Source of the DNA: Rhodospirillales bacterium | GTDB lineage: Bacteria; Pseudomonadota; Alphaproteobacteria; Rhodospirillales; Defluviicoccaceae | Assembly: GCA_025458035.1 (NCBI GenBank) | Contig: JALOTH010000029.1 | Span: forward strand, 1 to 37,300 | Reading direction: 5' to 3' | Length of the DNA stretch: 37,300 nucleotides | Shown here: positions 27,494-37,300 of the stretch, in pieces | Numbering within the stretch: position 1 is the stretch's first letter | Layout of the letters: each line of letters starts with the position of its first letter | The notes under the pieces: generated by a model | The model's database searches: none | What the model saw: the letters and a program-made list of their open reading frames with translations, nothing else | What the model was told of the DNA's origin: nothing | Made by a program: the position numbers and the translations under genes

Positions 27494-28342
27494 ATGTCGT
27501 TCATGGACCGCATCCGCGCCTGCCACGTCTGGGACCGGGCGGCCTACCTGCCGTTCATTGTCGGCGACGACGCGGTCGGGCTGGTTCATGACGATTTTGC
27601 CGTCGCCCTCAGCCACCATGGCGACGTGTTCGAGGTGGACGACGACGGCGTCCGCCTCGCGCCCGGCCTGACGTCGCCGGCGGCCCGCGGCGAAGCGGTG
27701 GCGGACGTCACCCGGCGGCTGGCGGCGAAAGGCTGGATCCGCGGCTGGCGCGACGAGCCCTATGCCGTGCTGTCCTCGGACCGGCGGCGCGAGCTGTTCC
27801 GCATGGAGCGGGCGGCGGTGCCCCGCTTCGGCGTCGCCGCGTTCGGCGTTCACCTCAACGGCGTCGTCCGCCGCGACGGCGCGCTGCTGATGTGGATTGG
27901 CCGGCGCAGTCCGCACAAGCACACGGCGCCGCTCAAGCTCGACCAGATCGTCGCCGGCGGTATCGCCGCCGGTCACAGCCCGCGCGAGACGCTGCTGAAG
28001 GAGGCGGCGGAGGAAGCGGCGATGCCGGCGGCGCTGGCGGAGCGCGCCCGCCCGGCCGGTATCGTCCGCTATCGCTCGGAGCGGGAAGAGGGTCTGCGCA
28101 ACGACATCCTCTACGTCTATGACGTCGAACTGCCGGCGGACTTCGTGCCGCGAAACACCGATGGCGAGATCATCGAGTTTTTCCTGCTGCCGATCGACGA
28201 GGTCGTGGCGCGGGTGCGGGACGGCGATGAGTTCAAGTTCAACTGCGCCCTGGTCGTCATTGATTTCCTCGTTCGCCAGGGTCTGATCGGCCCGGAGGAC
28301 GGCGACTACGTCGATATCGTCGCCGGCCTGCACCGGCCATAG
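27494..28342 (+). CDS. NUDIX hydrolase with DUF4743-type N-terminal domain
   Basis: FGVAAFGVHLNGVV...LDQIVAGGIAAGHSPRETLLKEAAEEAAMP (Nudix-box-like). Confidence 0.83.
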   Translation: MSFMDRIRACHVWDRAAYLPFIVGDDAVGLVHDDFAVALSHHGDVFEVDDDGVRLAPGLTSPAARGEAVADVTRRLAAKGWIRGWRDEPYAVLSSDRRRELFRMERAAVPRFGVAAFGVHLNGVVRRDGALLMWIGRRSPHKHTAPLKLDQIVAGGIAAGHSPRETLLKEAAEEAAMPAALAERARPAGIVRYRSEREEGLRNDILYVYDVELPADFVPRNTDGEIIEFFLLPIDEVVARVRDGDEFKFNCALVVIDFLVRQGLIGPEDGDYVDIVAGLHRP

Positions 28343-28467
28343 CGGCGACGGCTGCGCCTGGCCTTGCCGCCGGCACCGCTTCCGGTGCAAGAATTGCGGA
28401 GCAGGCCGCAGCGTCACCCTCGGGACGCAAAGCGGCCGAGATGCATCGCCGGGAAGGGAGGGACGTG

Positions 28468-29058
28468 ATGACCCAGGACGTGTTGGGCACGACATCGGCA
28501 GCCGCCGCGGTGACGGCGGCGCCATCGCACCGGGGTGCGCTGCTGGCGTTCGCGCGGCGGGAATGGCCATACCTGGTGATGATCGTGCTGTCGATGGCCG
28601 GTGTCGCCTACACCACTCTCGTTCCCCAATCGAGCCATCCGTTCTGGGAAATTCTGGCGCCAATCTTCGGCATCATCTGCATCGCTACGCAATGGTCGAA
28701 AGTCTATCCCAAAGGCAAGCATTGGCGACTGATCGGCACGCAGGTGGCGCATTGGGGCCTGTTCGCGCTGTCGATGCAGCTTTTGTTTCTGCCCGACGTA
28801 CAACAGACGATGGAGTCCTTTGCCATCGGTCTCGTCGTTCTCTATCTGCTGGCGATGAGCACGTTCCTCGTTGGCGTTTACTACGCGTCGTGGCGACTGT
28901 GCGTCGTCGGCCTGTTCCTCGGCGCGGCGATCCCCATCATCGCCCTGTTCCAGGAACTGGCCCTGCTGCTGGTGCTGGTTGGCGTCGTGCTGATCGCCGG
29001 TCTTTACCTGTATTTCCGCTATCGCGGTGGCCGCGAGGAAGACGAAGAGGCGTGGTGA
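28468..29058 (+). CDS. Multi-TM membrane protein, unknown
   Basis: Several hydrophobic helices; ORF extends upstream to 28441 but MTQDVLG at 28468 preceded by gggagggacgtg is the better start. Confidence 0.65.
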   Translation: MTQDVLGTTSAAAAVTAAPSHRGALLAFARREWPYLVMIVLSMAGVAYTTLVPQSSHPFWEILAPIFGIICIATQWSKVYPKGKHWRLIGTQVAHWGLFALSMQLLFLPDVQQTMESFAIGLVVLYLLAMSTFLVGVYYASWRLCVVGLFLGAAIPIIALFQELALLLVLVGVVLIAGLYLYFRYRGGREEDEEAW

Positions 29059-29076
29059 GCCCGGCAATGACAGTGG

Positions 29077-31254
<2,178 letters not shown>

Positions 31255-31338
31255 GAAGATGGCGGGATTGAGGAACGCAGCGGTCATGGCAGAGGTATAA
31301 GTCCGGGTGCGCGATGTCGCCAGGGGGCGGCAGCCGGA

Positions 31339-32313
31339 TCATGGGGCATGGCGGACCCACGCGGCAAACGCCGGATAGGGCGTGCGGTCCAAGCTGAGCA
31401 GGCCCCAGTGGCCTTCGATGCCGCTGGCGAACTGCGCCGCCTTCCACGGCGCATCGAACGCTTCGAACGCCGCGGCGTAAGCCACCCAAACGGGGGGATC
31501 GCCCGCGCGGGCGAGCCGCCCGGCCGCCAGCCAGGCGCGCCAGAACGCCGCCTGCGCCTCCGGCGTGAAGCCGGGCCCGCCGCCGTGCGGCCAGCCGGTT
31601 TCCTTGACCAGCACCGGCCGGCCGGTCGTCCGCGCCACCGCCTCGGCGCGCGCCCGCGCCCAGGCGGCGGCGGCCTCCGGTCCGAGCGCCGGCCGGTCCA
31701 ACGCCGGGTGGATGTTGGGGCTGAGAAAGTCGCCGAACCCGGCCAGCGGCGGCCAGCCGTAATCGCCCCACGGCTCGCTCGTCGTCACCGGCACCGCGAC
31801 GCCCTCGGGCAGCTTGGCGCGCAGCCGTGCGGCGGCGGCATTCAGGTCATCGATGGTATAGCGGTTATCGTTGATCCCCTCGTTGCCGATGGCGACGGCG
31901 AGCGCCAGCCGGTCGCCGAAGCAGCGGACGATGGCGGCGACGCCTTCGATTTCCGTGGGCGAGCGCGGGTCCCAGATACCCAGCAGCACAGCGCGAAAGC
32001 CGAGGTCGGCGGCGCGGTCCACCACCGCCTCGGTCAGTTGCGGCTCATAGGCGTAAAGCACGAGGCCGTCGAAAGCGGGACGCAGCGCCGCCAGATCCTT
32101 GGCGATCTCGGCCAGCGGCGTCAGCCGCGCCGCCGGCTGCCGCGGATCGTAGGCCGAGGGGTTGAAGGCGATCAGCGCCGCGTCCGGCTCGGCGAGGTAC
32201 CCGGCGAAAGTGGGCACCGCTGGCTCGTCCACCGCCAGCGAGGCACCGATGCCGACGATCGCCGCCAGCAGCACCGCCGCCACGAACCCGCGCTGGCGGC
32301 GAGCCACCCTCAT
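31339..32313 (-). CDS. Glycoside hydrolase family 17-like protein, exported/membrane-anchored
   Basis: N-terminal signal/anchor; AVAIGNEG and PVLVKETGWPHGG motifs resemble GH17 acid/base and nucleophile regions. Confidence 0.72.
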   Translation of the reverse strand: MRVARRQRGFVAAVLLAAIVGIGASLAVDEPAVPTFAGYLAEPDAALIAFNPSAYDPRQPAARLTPLAEIAKDLAALRPAFDGLVLYAYEPQLTEAVVDRAADLGFRAVLLGIWDPRSPTEIEGVAAIVRCFGDRLALAVAIGNEGINDNRYTIDDLNAAAARLRAKLPEGVAVPVTTSEPWGDYGWPPLAGFGDFLSPNIHPALDRPALGPEAAAAWARARAEAVARTTGRPVLVKETGWPHGGGPGFTPEAQAAFWRAWLAAGRLARAGDPPVWVAYAAAFEAFDAPWKAAQFASGIEGHWGLLSLDRTPYPAFAAWVRHAP

Positions 32314-35162
32314 TCGCGCGGACGGCTGCAGGCGTCGACCAGATCGACGATGGAGCGGTAGGGGATGCCGGCGTGCGCGGACAGGCCGATCTCGCAGGTG
32401 CGGCTGTTCGAATAGCCGCGATCGCAGCCCGCCGGCAGCGCCGCCTTCAACTGGCGCAGCGCGTGGGTGTTCAACTCGGGTGTCGTCCAGCCCTTGTCGC
32501 CCGCCCAGCCGCAGCAGCCCACCTCGTCCGGTGAGATTACGTGCTCGGCGCAGGCGGCGGCGATCGCCTTGACCTTGCCGGCGAGGCCCATCTTCTGCGC
32601 GCTGCAGGTGACGTGCACGGCCACCGGCCCCGGCTGGCGCTCAAAGGTCAGCTTCGGCATCAGGTGATCATGGATGAACTCGACGGTGTCCATGGGCTGC
32701 AAGTGCGCCGGCAGCGTGCGCTTCAGCCGGTAGGTGCACGGGCTGGTGTCGGACACGATCGGCAGCACACCATCGAGGCTGGCCTCGGCCACCGCCGCCG
32801 CCACCTCCGCCGACTTGCGGTCGGCAACGTCGCTTAAGCCCTTGCTTTCGAACGGCTGGCCGCAGCAGAGGCCCGCGGACGCGCGCGGCAGGATGACGCG
32901 GTAGCCAGCCTTCTGCATCAGCGCCGTCATCCGTTCGATCAGCGCCACCCCGTCCTCGTCATTGTGCGCCACGCCCATGGTGCGCGACACGCAGCTGGGC
33001 AGATAGACGACGGCGGGCCGGTTGGGGATACTGGCGAGGGGCGCCGGACTGATGCGCGGCGCCGGCTTCGGCAGCGCCGGCGTCCACGGCGGCAAGCGTT
33101 CGCCGCTCGCCTGGCGCAGCCGCGCGCTCAACCGTTCGAGCCGATCGTCGCCGAGCAGGCGGCCGGCCCAGTCGGCGAGCCGCAGGCCCTCCCGCGTCAC
33201 GCCGAGGGCGAGCCCGTAGTAGTCGGCGGCGATGCCGGCGACGCTGCGGGCAATCGCGCCCTGGCCCTCGCCGCGCAGCTTTTTCGTCAACAGGCCGGTC
33301 TCGATGCCGACCGGGCAGGCGGTGGCGCACAGCCCGCAGGCGGCGCAGGTATCGAGTCCCTGGTAGGCATAGGCCTCGCGCAGCGCGCCCCGTTCCGCCG
33401 TCTCTCCCGCTGCCGTCAGGCGGGAGATTTCCCGCCAGCCGACGATGCGCTGGCGCGGCGTCAGCGTCAGGCCGGCGGACGGGCACATCCGCTCACAGAA
33501 GCCGCACTCCATGCACATGTCGACGAGCGGATCGGCGGCCGGCAGCGGTTTGAGGTTCTTGATGTGGATCTCGGGATCGTCGTTGAGGATGACCCCGGGA
33601 TTGAGCAGGCCCTCGGCGTCGAACAGCGCCTTGATCTCCCGCATCAGCCGGTAGGCGTCGGCGCCCCATTCCAGCTCGACGAAGGGCGCCATGTTGCGGC
33701 CGGTGCCGTGCTCCGCCTTGAGCGAGCCGTCATACCGCTCGACGACCAGGTGACAGACCGCGTCCATGAAACGGGCGTAGCGGTCGACCTCGCTCGCCTT
33801 GCCGAGGTCGGGGGTAAAGACGAAGTGCAGATTGCCTTCCAGCGCGTGGCCGAACAGGATCGCCCGGTCATAGCCATACTCGGCGAACAGCCGCTGCAGG
33901 TCGGCGACGGCATCGGCGAGGCGTTCGATGGGGAAGGCCACATCCTCGATGATGACGGTGGTGCCGGTTTCCCGCATCGCCCCGACCGAGGGAAACAGGC
34001 CCTTGCGAATGTTCCAATAGCGCTCGAACTCGGCCGGCACGGCGGTGAACGCCAGCGCCGTCAGCGTCTTGAAATCCGCCAGTGCGGCGCTGACGGCGGC
34101 GATGTTGGCGGCAAGGCCGTCCGCATCGGCGGCGCGCGTTTCGATCAGCAGCGCCGTCGCGCCATCGGGCAGGCCGCGGATACCGTCGGGCATCCCTGGC
34201 TTGTCCTCCACCGACTTGAGGCTCGCCCGGTCCATCAGCTCGACGGCGGCGACCGCCGTTCCCTTCAGCCGGATGACCGCTTCGCACGCCTCGACGGCAG
34301 ACGGGAACAGGGCCAGCGCGCTCGCCTTCTCCGCATGCTCCGGCACCGTCCGGTAGGTGATTTCGGCGATGAAGCCCAGTGTGCCTTCCGAGCCGATCAT
34401 CAGGTGCTGAAGGATGTCGATGGGATCGGTGAAATCGATCAAGGCGTTCAGGGAATAGCCGCAGGTGTTCTTGATGGCGAACTTGCGGCGGATGCGCTCG
34501 GCGAGAACGCCGTTGTCCCGCGTTGCCGCCGCGAGATTGCTCAGCCCGTCGAGCAGCGCGCCGTGGCTTTGCGCGAAGGCGGCCCGGCTCGCCGCATCGG
34601 CCGTATCCAGCAGCGTGCCGTCAGCGAGCATAACCCGCATGGCCTTGAGCGTGCGGTAGCTGTTCTGCGCGGTGCCGCAACACATGCCGCTGGCGTTGTT
34701 GGCGGCGATACCGCCGACCTTGCAGGCGTTGATGGAGGCGGGATCGGGGCCGATCTTGCGGCCAAAGGGGGCGAGCCGGCGGTTGGCGTCGCTGCCGATG
34801 ACGCCGGGCCCGAGCCGCACCGTTTCGCCGTCGGGCGCGATGTCGATGCGGTTCCAGCCGTCGCCGAGCACCGCCAGCACCGATGAGGTGACCGACTGCC
34901 CGGAGAGGCTGGTGCCGGCCGCCCGGAAGGTGACCGGCGCGCGCTGCGTCTGGCAGGCGCGCAGCAAGGCCGCGACCTCCGTCTCGCTCTCGACGATGAC
35001 CACCGCGCGGGGGATCAGCCGGTAGAAGCTGGCATCCGTGCCGTAGGCCAGCAGGCGCAGCGGATCGGTGATCAGGCGGTGCGACGGCACGACCGGGCGC
35101 AGCGCCTGGACGAGACCCTCGACGTGGGGTTCGGAACTCCTGCGTTCGGCGCTGTCCGGCAT
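32310..35162 (-). CDS. FAD-binding and 4Fe-4S-binding oxidoreductase (D-lactate dehydrogenase-like)
   Basis: RBS GGGAGG before ATG 35162; VTFRAAGTSLSGQ FAD site; CMECGFCERMCPS and CAACGLCATACPVG clusters; C-terminal CCG domains. Confidence 0.9.
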   Translation of the reverse strand: MPDSAERRSSEPHVEGLVQALRPVVPSHRLITDPLRLLAYGTDASFYRLIPRAVVIVESETEVAALLRACQTQRAPVTFRAAGTSLSGQSVTSSVLAVLGDGWNRIDIAPDGETVRLGPGVIGSDANRRLAPFGRKIGPDPASINACKVGGIAANNASGMCCGTAQNSYRTLKAMRVMLADGTLLDTADAASRAAFAQSHGALLDGLSNLAAATRDNGVLAERIRRKFAIKNTCGYSLNALIDFTDPIDILQHLMIGSEGTLGFIAEITYRTVPEHAEKASALALFPSAVEACEAVIRLKGTAVAAVELMDRASLKSVEDKPGMPDGIRGLPDGATALLIETRAADADGLAANIAAVSAALADFKTLTALAFTAVPAEFERYWNIRKGLFPSVGAMRETGTTVIIEDVAFPIERLADAVADLQRLFAEYGYDRAILFGHALEGNLHFVFTPDLGKASEVDRYARFMDAVCHLVVERYDGSLKAEHGTGRNMAPFVELEWGADAYRLMREIKALFDAEGLLNPGVILNDDPEIHIKNLKPLPAADPLVDMCMECGFCERMCPSAGLTLTPRQRIVGWREISRLTAAGETAERGALREAYAYQGLDTCAACGLCATACPVGIETGLLTKKLRGEGQGAIARSVAGIAADYYGLALGVTREGLRLADWAGRLLGDDRLERLSARLRQASGERLPPWTPALPKPAPRISPAPLASIPNRPAVVYLPSCVSRTMGVAHNDEDGVALIERMTALMQKAGYRVILPRASAGLCCGQPFESKGLSDVADRKSAEVAAAVAEASLDGVLPIVSDTSPCTYRLKRTLPAHLQPMDTVEFIHDHLMPKLTFERQPGPVAVHVTCSAQKMGLAGKVKAIAAACAEHVISPDEVGCCGWAGDKGWTTPELNTHALRQLKAALPAGCDRGYSNSRTCEIGLSAHAGIPYRSIVDLVDACSRPRE

Positions 35163-35176
35163 TGGGTGCCTCCCGG

Positions 35177-35202
35177 AAACGATTGTTGAAAACGATTGTT
35201 GA
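35177..35202. promoter_or_regulatory. Perfect tandem 13-bp direct repeat upstream of the FAD/Fe-S oxidoreductase gene
   Basis: AAACGATTGTTGA at 35177-35189 and 35190-35202. Confidence 0.6.
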
Positions 35203-35401
35203 TTATGGGCTTCGCCTTGACCTTGAAGATAGGCTCCGGCGGCGCCGGCGCAAAGGCCGCGTACTGGCGGCGGACCACAAAGCCGCGGCGGCCACCGGCG
35301 TTCACGCCTCCTTAACCTCGTGCCCGTCACAGTAAACGCTGGGCGTTCGTTCGTTCGCGGCGCCCGACGTCCATGAACAGGAAACACGAGGGTCCGTCCG
35401 G

Positions 35402-36289
35402 ATGTTCCACGATGACCCGTGCGCCGCCGCCTGGGATCGACCGGTCTTTATCATCACCACCGGCCGGTCCGGCAGCACGCTGTTGCTGCGCTACCTGAAC
35501 TGCGCCGAGGGCCTCGTCGTCTGGGGTGAACACGCCGGCGTCCTGCGCGAGCTGGCGGAGGCGTACCGCCGGCTGACCGGCCGGGAAACGACGGAATTCG
35601 TTGAGGCGGCGCGCCCGTGGGTCGACGATCTGAAGGCGAAGCGGGCGGTTCTGTGTCCCCTCGATCAGATGACGATCGAATGGGTCAATGGCTTCGATCC
35701 GGCGGCGATCCGCGGCGCCTTTCGCCGCATGCTGCTTGGCCTGTTCACGGTCGGGCTGCTGGAAACGACACGGTGGGGGTTCAAGGAAATCCACTATGGC
35801 TGCCGGGAGATGAACCTGCTGCGCCAGCTGTTCGCGGAACCGCGGTTCATCATGCTGGTGCGCCGGCCGGCGGCGATCCTGAAATCGAAGCTGAGCGCGT
35901 TCGCCAGGGGTGACCGGGCGACGATGGCGCCGCACGTCAGGGAGACCCGCGCCTTTTTCGAGAGCGCCGTGGCCGAGGCGCGGAGCGGTGCGCCCGATGT
36001 GCTCTTCGTCCATTACGAGGACCTCGTCAGCGGGCCGGGGCGTGAGATCGAGCGGCTCGCCGCGTTCATCGGCGCCCCCTTCGCCGCCGATGCCGTGCGG
36101 GCGATCGGCGGCGAGCGTGCCAATCGGGACTCGCCGGCATCATCACCGCGCACCGCCGCGGACGACATCGGCAGCGACATCGCCGATCTCGGCTTGACCG
36201 CCTGTGCCGAAGACATCGCGGCCATCGCCGCGCTCGACAAGGAGCTCGGCCGGCAGGCGCCGGCGCGAGCCGCTTCGCTGGCGGCCTAG
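35402..36289 (+). CDS. Sulfotransferase family protein
   Basis: PVFIITTGRSGSTLLLRYLN (PAPS-binding P-loop), RFIMLVRRPAAILKSK, VLFVHYEDLVSGPGREIERLAAFIG. Confidence 0.85.
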   Translation: MFHDDPCAAAWDRPVFIITTGRSGSTLLLRYLNCAEGLVVWGEHAGVLRELAEAYRRLTGRETTEFVEAARPWVDDLKAKRAVLCPLDQMTIEWVNGFDPAAIRGAFRRMLLGLFTVGLLETTRWGFKEIHYGCREMNLLRQLFAEPRFIMLVRRPAAILKSKLSAFARGDRATMAPHVRETRAFFESAVAEARSGAPDVLFVHYEDLVSGPGREIERLAAFIGAPFAADAVRAIGGERANRDSPASSPRTAADDIGSDIADLGLTACAEDIAAIAALDKELGRQAPARAASLAA

Positions 36290-36394
36290 TGCAGCGGCGC
36301 ATTCAAAAAATGCGCGGTCGCTGCACGCAACCTATTGTTTTTAGTGCACATCTGACCCATTCGACGGACCCATCCGAATGGGTCTGTGCACTAG
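36286..36394. mobile_element. ~100-bp MITE/REP-like double-hairpin element bounded by CTAG
   Basis: CCTAGTGCA (36285-36293) and TGCACTAGG (36387-36395) inverted ends; hairpin 1 36289-36326, hairpin 2 36343-36392, each with one 3-nt bulge; no ORF. Confidence 0.6.
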
Positions 36395-37068
36395 GACAAG
36401 GCTTCGACCAGGCCCCCCAGGAGCCGCGCCGTTTCGAAGTCGATGCGGCCGTTGACGCGCGCCGGCCGGAAATGCCGCTGAAAGGCGCGCAGCGTCGCAA
36501 TGGGATCGATCACCTCGTAGCCGACGGCGGCGAGGCGAGCCGCCACCGTATCCGTGTTCATGTCACAGATATCGGATGGCGCCGGCCAGATGCCGATGCC
36601 GTTGGCAGCGAGCCGTCGCCAGTCGAACAGCTCGCCCGGATCCGCCTTGCGTCGCGGGGCGATATCCGCATGACCGACGACATTGCGCGCGGGGATCGGA
36701 TGGCGGGTGAGGATGTCCGTCGCCAGCGTGATGAGCGACGCCATCTGCGCCTCGGGGAACGGCCGATAGCCGAACTCATGACCCGGGTTGACCAGCTCGA
36801 TGCCGACCGATCGCCCGTTGATATCGGTGCAGCCGCGCCAGTAGGCAGCGCCGGCATGCCACGCCCGGCGGGCTTCGTCGACCAGTTGCCAGACGGTGCC
36901 GTCCTCATCGATCAGGTAATGGGCGCTGACCTTCGCCGCCGCATCCGTCAGCCGCCGCAGCGCCGCCGCCGCCGTCTCCATGCCCGTGTAATGGATGACC
37001 AGCATGTCGATCGGCACGCCGGCGGCGCGCTCGTCGCTGTTCGGCGAGGGGCAGCGACGGACGGTCAC
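36391..37068 (-). CDS. N-acetylmuramoyl-L-alanine amidase (AmpD-like)
   Basis: IDMLVIHYTGM, VSAHYLIDEDGTVWQLVDEARRAWHAG, SVGIELVNPGHE, NVVGHADIAPRRKADPG; GTG start overlapping upstream stop; C-terminal peptidoglycan-binding-like segment. Confidence 0.92.
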   Translation of the reverse strand: MTVRRCPSPNSDERAAGVPIDMLVIHYTGMETAAAALRRLTDAAAKVSAHYLIDEDGTVWQLVDEARRAWHAGAAYWRGCTDINGRSVGIELVNPGHEFGYRPFPEAQMASLITLATDILTRHPIPARNVVGHADIAPRRKADPGELFDWRRLAANGIGIWPAPSDICDMNTDTVAARLAAVGYEVIDPIATLRAFQRHFRPARVNGRIDFETARLLGGLVEALS

Positions 37069-37300
37069 GCGCCCGCCGCCGGCACCGCCGGCTTGAGAAA
37101 CTGGATCATGGCCACTCCCAAGGTGGTGATGATGGCGCCGGCAACGGTGGCGACGGTCAGCGGTTCGTCGAGCAGCAGGGCGGCGAGCAGCACCGCCAGC
37201 ACCGGCGCCAGCAGCGTGAACGGCACCACCCGGTTCATTTCATGCTTCTCGATCAGGTAATACCACAGGCCGTAGGCGGTGATCGAGGCGCCGACCGCGG
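37065..37300 (-). CDS. EamA/DMT-family transporter, C-terminal part (truncated by window)
   Basis: Reverse reading AVGASITAYGLWYYLIEKHEMNRVVPFTLLAPVLAVLLAALLLDEPLTVATVAGAIITTLGVAMIQFLKPAVPAAGA*. Confidence 0.85.
   Translation of the reverse strand, partial: AVGASITAYGLWYYLIEKHEMNRVVPFTLLAPVLAVLLAALLLDEPLTVATVAGAIITTLGVAMIQFLKPAVPAAGA

Noticed and set aside
36286-36394. Integron attC site interpretation of the bulged hairpins
   Set aside because: No recognisable R'/R'' core (GTTRRRY/RYYYAAC) and no integrase or cassette genes nearby.

Overview
GC-rich (alphaproteobacterial-looking) chromosomal window with about 33 supportable protein-coding genes; no rRNA or tRNA gene recognised. Left part (1-10.4 kb): a solute/acetate-symporter locus with two SSS-family permeases, a DUF485 small subunit, two CBS/DUF294 nucleotidyltransferase-type proteins, a membrane pseudo-histidine-kinase fused to a DEDDh exonuclease, a small membrane protein and a TPR protein. 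Middle accessory island (10.5-14.9 kb): a PEP-CTERM-like secreted protein, an array of GTCGTCA heptamers, a decayed copy of the signal-peptide region of a neighbouring secreted two-repeat protein, a HicBA toxin-antitoxin pair, structured intergenic DNA, and a DUF433 antitoxin followed by an apparently truncated toxin. Remainder: ordinary housekeeping genes (prs, rplY/ctc, pth, ychF, glpK, uvrB, hspQ), a c-di-GMP-type cluster (substrate-binding-like protein, GADEF-EAL protein, PilZ protein, unknown 391-aa protein), a GH17-like protein, a D-lactate-dehydrogenase-like FAD/Fe-S protein, a sulfotransferase, an AmpD-like amidase and a partial EamA transporter. The most unusual non-coding object is a ~100-bp double-hairpin element at 36286-36394, bounded by CTAG copies that hold the stop codons of two convergent genes. 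All family calls are by eye from translated sequence; no database search was run.
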